From Paenibacillus_E allorhizoplanae (lineage in GTDB: Bacteria; Bacillota; Bacilli; Paenibacillales; NBRC-103111), in NCBI RefSeq assembly GCF_927798215.1, contig NZ_CAKMMW010000014.1, positions 62,001 through 126,000 on the forward strand: a stretch of DNA of 64,000 bases, read 5' to 3'. The position numbers were made by a program, and so were the translations under genes. Positions 1-7,668 of this stretch are shown piece by piece. The notes beneath the pieces were generated by a model that ran no database searches, had not been told where the DNA came from, and saw only the letters and a program-made list of their open reading frames with translations. Position 1 is the stretch's first letter. Each line of letters begins with the position of its first letter.

Positions 1-136
1 TTTTCCCTTTTAACTCTTCATCGGTCAGCGGTTTAATGCTGGCTTCAAGCTCGTTGATGTAGTCAACGGCCTTGAGCATCCGTTTAATCTCCCGTTCATT
101 GGAATCACCAAAAATTTTCTTCACTAGTCCTAGCAT
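1..136 (-). CDS. secA: Protein translocase subunit SecA, N-terminal fragment
   Basis: Only the first 45 codons are in the window; the gene continues past position 1. The protein opens MLGLVKKIFGDSNEREIKRM, the standard SecA N-terminus. SecA is the cytoplasmic ATPase that drives secretory proteins through SecYEG. The ATG at 136 is preceded by an AAGGGG-type ribosome binding site. Its position after hpf is the same as in Bacillus. The family call rests on the N-terminus and synteny, because the ATPase motifs lie outside. Confidence 0.9.
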   Translation of the reverse strand, partial: MLGLVKKIFGDSNEREIKRMLKAVDYINELEASIKPLTDEELKGK

Positions 137-171
137 CGGTGAACCCCTTTCCCTTACGTTCGTATCCTTAA

Positions 172-201
172 ATTGTACCACTTATGACAGTCTTGTCGCA
201 A
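172..201 (-). promoter_or_regulatory. Candidate sigma-A promoter of secA
   Basis: Read on the minus strand: TTGCGA (196-201), an 18-nt spacer and TACAAT (172-177), about 36 bp upstream of the secA ATG. The -10 matches the consensus at five of six positions and the -35 at four of six. It would give a short leader. Pattern match only. Confidence 0.5.
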
Positions 202-330
202 CAAACGAGCATTCTCTTCCATCTAAAACCTATAGAAATAGGACTTAAAAACCATGCTTTCCGTATTTCTTAGTATGAAATGGAGGTGCCCCTAACATGC
301 ATAGCAAGGTTTATGACTTCATGTGCTAAA

Positions 331-367
331 GGAAAGAGCTTAATCCGATGATATCGAATTAAGCTCA
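331..367 (-). terminator. Hairpin downstream of hpf
   Basis: Arms 336-344 and 358-366 pair perfectly (GAGCTTAAT with ATTAAGCTC), and CGAT/ATCG adds an inner helix. The run that follows on the minus strand is only TTTCCTTT, so the U-tract is weak. It lies between the hpf stop and the secA promoter. A factor-independent terminator is the likeliest role. Confidence 0.55.
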
Positions 368-422
368 CTTGATCATTTTGTATAGGAATGATATTGAATG
401 TATTAGGCAATTTGTTTATGCA

Positions 423-971
423 TTACATCGCTGGTTCGATTAAACCGTACTTACCGTCGTCTCGTTTGTAGACCACATTGACTGTGTCTGTCTCCATGTT
501 CGAGAATACAAAGAAGTTATGACCCACCATATTCATTTGGAGAATCGCTTCTTCCACGTCCATCGGCTTCAGATTGAAGCGTTTGTTACGTACGAGTTCA
601 AAGTCCTCTTCTTCTTCCATGTAGGAAGCTGCCGCGACTTCTACCTTGAACAAATCACGTTTGCCGCCATCTTGGCGAATTTTACGATTCGTCTTGGTCT
701 TGTGCTTACGAATTTGACGTTCTAATTTGTCCACAACCAGATCAATGGATGCGTACATGTCTGTGTTGCGTTCTTCAGCTCGCAGTAGCACTCCTGTTAA
801 TGGGATGCTTACTTCGATGGCCTGAAGACCTTTAACCACGCTTAGCTTTACTTGTACATCGGATGTAAGGGGAGCTTCAAAATACCTCTCTAGTCTATTC
901 AACTTCTTGTCGACATAGTCTCCGAGGGCTTCAGTAACTTCAAGGTGTTCTCCGCGAATGCTAATTTCCAT
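423..971 (-). CDS. hpf: Ribosome hibernation promoting factor, long form
   Basis: This 182-residue protein has the length of the long HPF form (YvyD of B. subtilis). An RaiA/HPF-type beta-alpha-beta-beta-beta-alpha domain fills residues 1 to about 100. A basic linker follows (KHKTKTNRKIRQ). The C-terminal dimerisation domain, about residues 125-182, includes PMDVEEAILQMNMVGHNFFVF. It binds the 30S subunit and pairs ribosomes into inactive 100S dimers in stationary phase. The ATG at 971 follows GGGAG at a 10-nt spacing. It is a single gene between fliT/csp and secA, as in Bacillus. Confidence 0.96.
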   Translation of the reverse strand: MEISIRGEHLEVTEALGDYVDKKLNRLERYFEAPLTSDVQVKLSVVKGLQAIEVSIPLTGVLLRAEERNTDMYASIDLVVDKLERQIRKHKTKTNRKIRQDGGKRDLFKVEVAAASYMEEEEDFELVRNKRFNLKPMDVEEAILQMNMVGHNFFVFSNMETDTVNVVYKRDDGKYGLIEPAM

Positions 972-997
972 AGTTAAACATCTCCCTTCCTTCTTAC

Positions 998-1034
998 ATT
1001 ATACTACATTCCACTCAATCTTCATAATTCCTTT
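998..1034 (-). promoter_or_regulatory. Overlapping sigma-H-like and sigma-A-like promoters of hpf
   Basis: Read on the minus strand: AAAGGAATT (1026-1034), 11 nt, then GTGGAATGT (1006-1014). The first element fits the sigma-H -35 consensus RnAGGAwww fully; the second fits RnnGAATww except at one position. A perfect sigma-A -10 (TATAAT, 998-1003) lies just downstream but has a poor -35. In B. subtilis yvyD is known to be under sigma-H and sigma-B. Confidence 0.55.
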
Positions 1035-1059
1035 AAATTCCGAGCTAAACTTTCTATGC

Positions 1060-1097
1060 AAAATATAAAAAACACCCCAGAGTATGTCCCTAGGGTG
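1060..1097 (-). terminator. Intrinsic terminator of the cold-shock gene
   Basis: On the minus strand a 10-bp stem, including two G-T pairs, spans 1073-1097 with a 5-nt loop and is followed by TTTTTTATATTTT. It begins 45 bp after the csp stop and separates csp from hpf. Confidence 0.85.
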
Positions 1098-1141
1098 ATC
1101 TTGTCATCGTTGTATGCGATAGCACAACACGTGCCGATTAA

Positions 1142-1339
1142 TTATAGTCTGCTTACGTTTGCAGCTTGTGGTCCGCGTGCGCCTTCTACGATGTCAAACT
1201 CAACAGCTTGACCTTCGTCTAGCGTTTTGAACCCTTCAGACTGAATCGCTGAGAAATGCACGAATACATCCCCACCATCTTCGCGCTCAATGAAGCCATA
1301 GCCTTTTTCTGCGTTAAACCATTTCACTTTACCTTGCAT
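1142..1339 (-). CDS. Cold-shock protein, CspA/CspB family
   Basis: This is a 65-residue single cold-shock domain that binds single-stranded RNA and DNA. RNP1 reads KGYGFIE and RNP2 VFVHFSAI, in the usual order after the opening MQGKVKWFN. A GTG nine bases upstream (1348) is in frame, but the ribosome binding site AAAGGA would sit only 2 nt from it. The ATG at 1339 has an 11-nt spacing and matches the family start, so I use the ATG. It has its own promoter and terminator and is monocistronic. Confidence 0.95.
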   Translation of the reverse strand: MQGKVKWFNAEKGYGFIEREDGGDVFVHFSAIQSEGFKTLDEGQAVEFDIVEGARGPQAANVSRL

Positions 1340-1410
1340 ATCGTACACAATCCTTTCGTTTTAAAAAATATAAAAAAGAGTTTAAATAAAATGTAAGCCC
1401 TTTCTTTTTG

Positions 1411-1440
1411 ACTATAACACCTACTTGCTTGACCTGTCAA
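1411..1440 (-). promoter_or_regulatory. Sigma-A promoter of the cold-shock gene
   Basis: On the minus strand: a perfect TTGACA (1435-1440), an 18-nt spacer and TATAGT (1411-1416). The predicted leader is about 65 nt and is very A/T-rich. Confidence 0.7.
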
Positions 1441-1492
1441 TTTCTAACTTTTAATTAAATAGAATATTTAGAAAATTCAAGTATTTACATCC

Positions 1493-1673
1493 CGTGGATA
1501 ACTGCAGAATTTGTAGAATCCTGTCATGACGGGCTTCTTTACATGTTATTAACAAAGTTATTAACAGGTTTATGCACATTATCCACAGGATGAATGGAGA
1601 GAATTATGGATAACTCGCGCTAAAACAGTTCATTTATTCACATGGTGGGGCCAGATCGGATTGTTTATCCACG
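1493..1673. other. Cluster of eight DnaA-box-like 9-mers
   Basis: The span lies between the csp promoter and the fliT terminator and has no gene. Plus-strand boxes: TTATTAACA (1546-1554), TTATTAACA (1558-1566), TTATGCACA (1570-1578), TTATCCACA (1579-1587), TTATTCACA (1634-1642), TTATCCACG (1665-1673). Minus-strand boxes: TTATCCACG (1493-1501) and TTATCCATA (1605-1613). Three fit TTATNCACA exactly and one is the perfect Bacillus consensus; the rest have one mismatch. The first three start 12 bp apart and the fourth abuts the third. No dnaA or dnaN gene is near, so an ectopic DnaA-box cluster is a better fit than oriC. Confidence 0.75.
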
Positions 1674-1706
1674 GAATGATGTAGGGGTTTGAGGAAAACA
1701 GGGGAT

Positions 1707-1739
1707 AAAAGAAAAAACCCCCTGCCGCGGCAAAAGGTT
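1707..1739 (-). terminator. Terminator of the flaG-fliD-fliS-fliT operon
   Basis: On the minus strand a GC-rich hairpin (1716-1739, centred on GCCGCGGC) is followed by TTTTTTCTTTT, 12 bp after the fliT stop. Confidence 0.75.
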
Positions 1740-1751
1740 GGTGTGGATAGA

Positions 1752-2093
1752 CTACTTTTTCTTGTCGAAGAAGTAACTATCTCCGTCATATTGGTTATCA
1801 TACGCATTCTTTTGCGTCTTCCCGTTGTCAATCTTAGTCAATTGGGATCTAGCCTGATCACGGAATTTTGTTAGTTTTTGAAGGAAGATGGGGTCAAGGC
1901 TCACGATCGATTCAATACGATCCTTGAACTTCTCCTTATCACCGTCAGATGCATTTTCTGTAGCATTTATTAGCGCTTGCATCAGTAGGCCACGCTGCTC
2001 CATATACTCGGATAGCTGGTCTATATCCATCGTAGTAAGCTCTGCTAACGCTTGCTGTGTACGTTTTTCTAATTCAGCAACCAACTCACCCAT
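1752..2093 (-). CDS. fliT: Flagellar protein FliT-like chaperone
   Basis: This small 113-residue, mostly helical and highly charged protein ends in a lysine-rich tail (YFFDKKK). No motif is diagnostic. The call comes from size, helical character and position as the last gene after fliD and fliS, where B. subtilis has fliT. FliT-type proteins act as export chaperones for the cap protein FliD. The start overlaps the fliS stop by 8 bp, implying translational coupling. Sequence conservation in this family is low. Confidence 0.75.
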   Translation of the reverse strand: MGELVAELEKRTQQALAELTTMDIDQLSEYMEQRGLLMQALINATENASDGDKEKFKDRIESIVSLDPIFLQKLTKFRDQARSQLTKIDNGKTQKNAYDNQYDGDSYFFDKKK

Positions 2094-2496
2094 GCGTAGC
2101 TCCAGCTGGTGCAGTACTTACTGCGCCGCTTTTAACTTGTAACGCAGCTTGCATCCAAGTTTCTTTCAACTGAATCAGATAACCTAACACTTCTTCAGCT
2201 GGCTCCACAGATTTTTTCATATTAGCTTCAATTAAACGGTAATTGAAGTACTCATATAATCGCAACAACTCAACGGCAATTGGAGCATTACGATCAATCG
2301 TGATGGAGAATTCGCTAATAATGTCCTGTACCTTGACTAGGTTGGTGTTAGCGTCTTGGTAGTTGGTATTTTTCAAAGCCTCAATACCCGCACGGCAAAA
2401 ACGAATAGCCCCATCACAAAGCATAATTAACAATTGCGCCGGGCTTGCTGTTTGAACAGTGTTCTCCAAGTATTTATTACGTTGGGCTTGAATCAT
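2086..2496 (-). CDS. fliS: Flagellin-specific export chaperone FliS
   Basis: The 136-residue protein has the FliS four-helix pattern. The N-terminal segment NKYLENTVQTASPAQLLIML and CDGAIRFCRAGIEAL are typical of the family. FliS binds the C-terminus of newly made flagellin in the cytoplasm, keeping it unpolymerised until export; in B. subtilis it also links flagellin levels to FliW/CsrA. It sits 34 bp after fliD and overlaps fliT. Confidence 0.96.
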   Translation of the reverse strand: MIQAQRNKYLENTVQTASPAQLLIMLCDGAIRFCRAGIEALKNTNYQDANTNLVKVQDIISEFSITIDRNAPIAVELLRLYEYFNYRLIEANMKKSVEPAEEVLGYLIQLKETWMQAALQVKSGAVSTAPAGATHG

Positions 2497-2530
2497 GGAT
2501 ATTTCCCCCTAGTTTAAAGTAGGACTCTTA

Positions 2531-4474
2531 CTAGCCCATTTGCTGTGTTAGTTGTGCACTTTGTGCCGTCATTTGATTCATATATTTTTCCATGGCGGTG
2601 AATTGATTGTAGTAGCGAGTTTCAAGTGCTTCAAGTTTGTCTGTAAAATTGTCGATACGTTTGTTCATGTCTTTTAACGTTTTACCCATGAGATAACTAG
2701 AATCAACGCTATTCGTAATACCAGCTTTAGATGAGATGTTCTTGAATAAAGCATCAGCCTGATCAGAAAGACGTCTTGCCAATCCGTCACCTTTATTCGA
2801 ATCTTTGACCCCGTCATTTGCGGTAAACAAAGCCATCACTTCGTCAGGCTTTTCTGCTATCGCTTTCTTTAATTTATCATCATCGATATAAATTTTACCG
2901 TTCTCTAAATAGCTACCCGAAATACTCTTTCCACTAATATTAGCTGTTGATATCCCTATTTGAGAAAGGGTTTTTGCATTGCCCACAGGAAGTCCATCAA
3001 CAGCACTTGAGAAGGCTTGTCTAAAATTACTTAAACCACTTGTAAGTAATGAATCACTGCGGAGCAAACCACTTTTTGCTTTGGATTCCCAAATTGTGAT
3101 CTGATCTTCCTTCATGGCTTCTCGCTGCTCGTCAGTAAGTGGAGTGAAATCTTTATATTTCTTTTCGGAAGTCTTCGTATTTACTGTGTCAATAAGCTCG
3201 TTATATTTATCTACAAACGATTTGATGGAGTTAAATACCGTATCCACATCGCGTGTGTTTGTGATATTAACCGCGGTTGCTGAAGTTTTTTTAATGGTAA
3301 TATTCATCCCACTGATAGCAAAGGTGTTCGTGTCGTAATCCGCTGTAGCCCCATTGAATTCGATTTGAGCCTTTTGTCCTGTGATACGGAACGAGGAATA
3401 ATCTTTACCTGGATTAGTCGGACTATTAGGATCATGCGATGGAATTGGTGCACTAACTCCGAGCTTATCAAGAAGAGAGTAAGAGTCAACTGTTGCGTCA
3501 CTGAAAGTAATCGGTTTCGTTTGATCGGGATTGTTAAATGCAATTTTATTATTTTCGTCTAAATATGCGGATACACCAGACTTACCAATGTCCGAACTAT
3601 TAATTTGGTCAATCAACTGGCCCACCGTGGTTGTCTTGGATATCTCATAATCAAGTGACTTTCCGTTAACTTCCATATGAAACTTCTGAACGGTTGTTAA
3701 ATCCTTGTCGATTAGCGTTGCACTGCCAGTAGTGAAGTTCACAGTTCCTGTAAGTGTTTGTCCTTTATCGACTACATCAGTTGAGAGCGGAGTATTCGGT
3801 GTTACTGGATTGTTATCTGCATCGCCTTTTAACTTTAACACCGAAGTTAGTAGATTATGACCATTCTCTTCGCTTCCCATTTTAAGATCAATTGCTGCTT
3901 TACTTCCCGTTGAAGACGATGCAAAGAAAAATTTATCAATGGTTGCATCATAGCTCATCGTTACGCCAGTAGTACTTGATTTACCGTTGACAGATGCAAC
4001 TAAGACTGCAATAGAATCTGTTGGTTTGACTGTTATCGTTGCCGTTCCTTTTTCCCCACCAATGGATAACGTTGTGTTAGCAGTAAAAGTTGGATCGATG
4101 TCCTTGAGTAATGCAGCTTCCGATGATTTTCCAGTTGCTTCGGAAGTCACTGAGGCCGATGTAGCAAGCTTATTAACTTTCAACGAATAAATGCCCTCTG
4201 GTGCTGTTGCTGTAGAAGTAACTGAGAATACACTCTCATCAGCTGAGGAAGACTTCTTAGATTGAAAGGTCCCTTGACGTGTCATGTCCGTTGCTGCGCT
4301 ACGAAAATTTAAAATCTTCGTATTTATCGCACGATAATCGTCGCGTTGCCATTCAAGTAATTGCTTTTGTTGTTTAAGCTTATCTTGTGGTATTTTAGCC
4401 GCAGTCATTAGCTTCTTGACTGTATCATCAATATCAATACCTGAATTTGAAAACCCACTCAATCGTAGTACCAT
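2531..4474 (-). CDS. fliD: Flagellar filament cap protein FliD (HAP2)
   Basis: At 647 residues this is longer than B. subtilis FliD (about 500), with the extra length in the variable middle. The N-terminal FliD domain covers about residues 1-100 (opening MVLRLSGFSNSGIDIDDTVK). The C-terminal FliD domain, about residues 390-640, ends in coiled-coil-forming helices (YYNQFTAMEKYMNQMTAQ). FliD forms the cap at the filament tip that folds incoming flagellin. The ATG follows an AGGTAGGA ribosome binding site. It lies between flaG and fliS. Confidence 0.97.
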   Translation of the reverse strand: MVLRLSGFSNSGIDIDDTVKKLMTAAKIPQDKLKQQKQLLEWQRDDYRAINTKILNFRSAATDMTRQGTFQSKKSSSADESVFSVTSTATAPEGIYSLKVNKLATSASVTSEATGKSSEAALLKDIDPTFTANTTLSIGGEKGTATITVKPTDSIAVLVASVNGKSSTTGVTMSYDATIDKFFFASSSTGSKAAIDLKMGSEENGHNLLTSVLKLKGDADNNPVTPNTPLSTDVVDKGQTLTGTVNFTTGSATLIDKDLTTVQKFHMEVNGKSLDYEISKTTTVGQLIDQINSSDIGKSGVSAYLDENNKIAFNNPDQTKPITFSDATVDSYSLLDKLGVSAPIPSHDPNSPTNPGKDYSSFRITGQKAQIEFNGATADYDTNTFAISGMNITIKKTSATAVNITNTRDVDTVFNSIKSFVDKYNELIDTVNTKTSEKKYKDFTPLTDEQREAMKEDQITIWESKAKSGLLRSDSLLTSGLSNFRQAFSSAVDGLPVGNAKTLSQIGISTANISGKSISGSYLENGKIYIDDDKLKKAIAEKPDEVMALFTANDGVKDSNKGDGLARRLSDQADALFKNISSKAGITNSVDSSYLMGKTLKDMNKRIDNFTDKLEALETRYYNQFTAMEKYMNQMTAQSAQLTQQMG

Positions 4475-4507
4475 ATTATCCTACCTCTCATGCTGGAATA
4501 CTAACTT

Positions 4508-4918
4508 TTATCTCTTCTCATCGACAAGAATCCCTGCCATTTTCCAGAGTTTAGCTACAAAATCCAAACTCTTTTCTGGCGGAATTTCACGAATCGTTTC
4601 GCCTGTATCTTTATCTAACACTTTTACGGAGATTAACTTCGTTTTTTGATGGATAGAAAACTCAAGCGAAGTTGTTCTTCCTTGCATGGCTTTGATGGCG
4701 TGCTCAATCGCTCTAACGACTTGCGCATCACTAATTGTGACATTCTCACCTTGCAATTCCGCTTGTTTGAGTTCCGATGTATTCGTAAAATTGGATGCAA
4801 TGATTGCTGCTGCATTGCTCGTTCCGATCTCATCCACTTTATGAACCTTTACTTGTTCAGGAGAAGGTCTGCTATCTCCCGGATTTCCAAAGCCACTTAC
4901 AGGGTTATTAATACTCAT
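4508..4918 (-). CDS. flaG: Flagellar protein FlaG (YvyC-like)
   Basis: This 136-residue protein has a disordered N-terminal half and the FlaG domain in its C-terminal half. The core is LEFSIHQKTKLISVKVLDKD followed by TGETIREIPPEKSLDFVAKL, the family signature. FlaG-type proteins influence filament length and are found upstream of fliD. It is the first gene of the flaG-fliD-fliS-fliT operon. The ribosome binding site GGAGG lies inside a hairpin (see the regulatory entry at 4925-4972). Confidence 0.93.
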   Translation of the reverse strand: MSINNPVSGFGNPGDSRPSPEQVKVHKVDEIGTSNAAAIIASNFTNTSELKQAELQGENVTISDAQVVRAIEHAIKAMQGRTTSLEFSIHQKTKLISVKVLDKDTGETIREIPPEKSLDFVAKLWKMAGILVDEKR

Positions 4919-4924
4919 AGAAAC

Positions 4925-4972
4925 AACCTCCAGCCGAAGATATACATATATCTTATATATCGGATGGAGGTT
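4925..4972 (-). promoter_or_regulatory. Hairpin overlapping the flaG ribosome binding site and promoter -10
   Basis: A long imperfect inverted repeat: AACCTCCA (4925-4932) pairs with TGGAGGTT (4965-4972), then CCGA (4934-4937) with TCGG (4960-4963) and an ATATA/TATAT helix. In the flaG mRNA the downstream arm contains the GGAGG ribosome binding site and the upstream arm contains CCTCC, so a transcript spanning both could mask flaG translation. Confidence 0.6.
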
Positions 4973-4984
4973 TGATATTTATTA
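4957..4984 (-). promoter_or_regulatory. Sigma-D (SigD) promoter of the flaG operon
   Basis: On the minus strand: TAAT (4981-4984), 16 nt, TCCGATAT (4957-4964). The -10 matches GCCGATAT at seven of eight positions; the -35 is one base off TAAA. The 16-nt spacer is the same as at flgM and hag. Predicted start about 4950, beyond the upstream arm of the hairpin. Confidence 0.6.
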
Positions 4985-5043
4985 GAATAAAATGTATTAC
5001 TAATGGTTCAACTTCTTATTTTAAGATAATAGAGCAAAGGCTG

Positions 5044-6909
5044 CTATATTTGTTTTTTAAAGTGTTCGTAATATTGGCTAATTAACACTAAATCACTTTG
5101 ATAGTTGGCAGGATTATTATTCATACTAGTTTCAAAGAATTCTTTCCTCGTACAGAACTCATATACCTTATCAAGTAATTCCAAAGGCCTGCTATCCACC
5201 TTTTTATAATAGATATTTATTGCAAGCACTGCCAAAAACATTGTTTTTAAACAAAGCTTAATATACATCTCCCTAAAGAGAGCAAGATCCTCTGCACATA
5301 TTTCCAGCTTTTCAATAATTCTAAAAAAATCTTCATGTTGCTCTATTCTTCCTTCAATTGTTGCATAGGTCGGAATAATTATTTCATTAAATACTGTCTC
5401 ACCAACCTCCATTTTTTCTGCTTCTCCCTCAATCACAAGAACAAGATCTGTGCCGAGCACATTCCCATATTGGCATAATAACAGCTCCCAAAACATATGG
5501 GGATACCAGAAGCAGACGCTATTAGTTATATTTTCTTTAATAAACTCAATTCCCCTGTATTTCTTTAATAAATCATTATTAAAAATAATACCTGATATAT
5601 AGTTAGAACTAAGCATAAAAGTTAATAATGCATCTTTGCCTAACTTTGCTGTCGTGAAAGCTGGCGGTCTACTTTGAATTGAAGTTGATGTTCTTATAAG
5701 GGCTAAGGTTTCTTTTGCTTGATTTATCGTACTCATTATCTTATCCAGACTATCGAAGTCAATTAAATCTTCATCACTTAGTAGCAGGATGAACTTTCCT
5801 CTAGCTAGTTCACATACTTTGCAGAGATTAATCGCAAATCCTTGGTTTTCTTTAAAAGAAAAGTAATGGAACCTTGTGTCATCAATATGCCCAATCTTTT
5901 CATAATGCTCTTTTGTTGTATTCTCGGTTCCATTATTAGAGAGGATAACCTCGATTTCTTCATCATAGGAGGATTGCAATAAATGAGTAATATTATCATA
6001 AGCTCTGTTTCCCCTATTATAGCTTGGTATACAGATGCTAAGTAGTATGTTGTCTCCTTTTCGATTACCTTTTAAAAGACGAAATTTATGGACTTCATTG
6101 AGACCTTCTTGTACTTCAATGCTTTTATTTGAATTATTAATCATATTCCTAGGAAGGAATGCACTACAGCTTTTAAAATAATTTATCATACTACTCACGC
6201 TATCAAAAATTAAAACGTTAGATAGAATAGCATCATTTAATAAAGCACCCTGCAAACAAGCAAGAAACCTCCTAATATCGTCTAAAACAATATAGGCTTT
6301 CTTGTTCATTTTCCTGACTGCGTTAGTATAGGATAGAATACTTCTCCAATCCCAACTTTCTACTAACAAAAAATCTGAAAATGGGTTTATAGTTGGTATT
6401 GACTTCAGGACTTGATATTTGAATAACGCTATTTTATCTTTAATAACCTTTTGCTCTCTATCATACATATAATATTCATTTGCATTTCCTGTAGGTAATA
6501 ACCAAAAACTCAAACTTTGAAAACCAATTGCTTCCTTTATATAACTATTTGAAACTAAAAACTGAATATTAGTTTCATATATTTTTTGAAATTCATTACT
6601 ATTTGGTTCAACAAAAGCCTCCAATAGAAACTTCTCTATTTCATCTTTTGGATAGCCATGGTCCTGAGCTTTAACATACATTTCAAAGAAACCTTCGTAT
6701 TCCGAAACTCTAAAAAGAAAATATGCAAAAGAAGCATAAGCGTTTGCTTTCACCTCTTCACTCGCTTCGTATCCTTCACTTTCAATCTTGTTGATTAGCT
6801 CAGTAAAAGCTTTATATGCAAAATCAACGGAGCCATCTTCTAACAACTTATCTATATCTTGCAGATCTTGTTCTAACCATTGCTTATCATATACATCCCT
6901 ATTTTTCAT
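5044..6909 (-). CDS. Family 2 glycosyltransferase with large N-terminal extension
   Basis: A GT2 (GT-A fold) domain occupies about residues 290-500. It starts LLSICIPSYNRGNRAYDNIT, has the nucleotide-binding segment EVILSNNGTENTT, and carries an SDED acidic motif in the DxD position. The first 290 residues are helix-rich, possibly TPR-like, and match no family I recognise; about 120 residues follow the GT2 part. No signal peptide or membrane segment is visible, so it probably works in the cytoplasm. It is AT-rich and ends the glycosylation island, 114 bp after hisH. It probably transfers or extends the flagellin sugar, but donor and acceptor cannot be read from sequence. Confidence 0.8.
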   Translation of the reverse strand: MKNRDVYDKQWLEQDLQDIDKLLEDGSVDFAYKAFTELINKIESEGYEASEEVKANAYASFAYFLFRVSEYEGFFEMYVKAQDHGYPKDEIEKFLLEAFVEPNSNEFQKIYETNIQFLVSNSYIKEAIGFQSLSFWLLPTGNANEYYMYDREQKVIKDKIALFKYQVLKSIPTINPFSDFLLVESWDWRSILSYTNAVRKMNKKAYIVLDDIRRFLACLQGALLNDAILSNVLIFDSVSSMINYFKSCSAFLPRNMINNSNKSIEVQEGLNEVHKFRLLKGNRKGDNILLSICIPSYNRGNRAYDNITHLLQSSYDEEIEVILSNNGTENTTKEHYEKIGHIDDTRFHYFSFKENQGFAINLCKVCELARGKFILLLSDEDLIDFDSLDKIMSTINQAKETLALIRTSTSIQSRPPAFTTAKLGKDALLTFMLSSNYISGIIFNNDLLKKYRGIEFIKENITNSVCFWYPHMFWELLLCQYGNVLGTDLVLVIEGEAEKMEVGETVFNEIIIPTYATIEGRIEQHEDFFRIIEKLEICAEDLALFREMYIKLCLKTMFLAVLAINIYYKKVDSRPLELLDKVYEFCTRKEFFETSMNNNPANYQSDLVLISQYYEHFKKQI

Positions 6910-7023
6910 TTTAACATCACCTTAAACAAGTTATTTTCCCTTTAAGCACGACTTATTATTAAATAATAAAAATACCCCCTACAAAGTAGTGAGTATAATA
7001 CCCTAACTCAAATCATTTTTGAT

Positions 7024-7668
7024 TTATTCAAGTTTCAGAAAATTAGATAATATCCTTAAACCAATTTCCCCGCTTTTTTCAGGATGAAATTGACAACCAT
7101 ACACCGATCCCGATTTAATGACAGCAGAAATTTGTCTGCCGTTATAATAACTGTCTGCAAGTCTATTCTCAAGGTTATCCGGAATAACTGTATAGGAATG
7201 GACAAAGTATGCGGAAGATTCGATTGCAATAGCTTCTAAAATTGTCCTATCCCAACTCGTACTCAATCTTTGCAGCTCATTCCAACCAATATGAGGGATT
7301 TTGTGTCTTTGCTTATTTAGATCAGTACCGGGTATTGCCACAACGCGCCCCTTAATAATACCCAAACCTTGATGAAGGCCAAATTCTTCACTAGTATCCA
7401 TAAGCATTTGCATACCGAGACAGATTCCTATGAAAGGCCGATTTGAGTTTGCATAATTTACTATGGGCTCAACAAGTCCCCTATCCTGTAAACCTTTCAT
7501 ACCATCTTGAAAAGCACCAACACCAGGTAATACTACTCTTTCTGAATTTAAAATAATTTCTGGATCATCCGTTAGAGTGACTTGGGCACCACATGCCTCA
7601 AATGCGTTTGTAACACTATAAATGTTCCCTACACCGTAATCGATTATGGTTACTTGTGAGTTACTCAT
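7024..7668 (-). CDS. HisH-like glutamine amidotransferase of sugar amidination
   Basis: This 214-residue class I glutaminase has the nucleophile elbow GICLGMQML and the C-terminal HPEKSGE motif that gives the catalytic His and Glu. It resembles the HisH subunit of imidazole glycerol-phosphate synthase. No other histidine gene is present, and it overlaps a HisF-like gene by 4 bp next to a PseA/WbpG-type amidotransferase. In such clusters HisH/HisF homologues supply ammonia from glutamine to make an acetamidino group on a sugar. The sugar role is inferred from context. Confidence 0.88.
   Translation of the reverse strand: MSNSQVTIIDYGVGNIYSVTNAFEACGAQVTLTDDPEIILNSERVVLPGVGAFQDGMKGLQDRGLVEPIVNYANSNRPFIGICLGMQMLMDTSEEFGLHQGLGIIKGRVVAIPGTDLNKQRHKIPHIGWNELQRLSTSWDRTILEAIAIESSAYFVHSYTVIPDNLENRLADSYYNGRQISAVIKSGSVYGCQFHPEKSGEIGLRILSNFLKLE

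Noticed and set aside
1493..1673. Replication origin (oriC)
   Set aside because: DnaA-like boxes are dense, but dnaA, dnaN, rpmH and an AT-rich unwinding element are not beside them; csp, hpf and secA are the neighbours.
1634..1831. 65-residue minus-strand frame downstream of fliT
   Set aside because: It overlaps the fliT end, its terminator and the DnaA boxes, and has no ribosome binding site.
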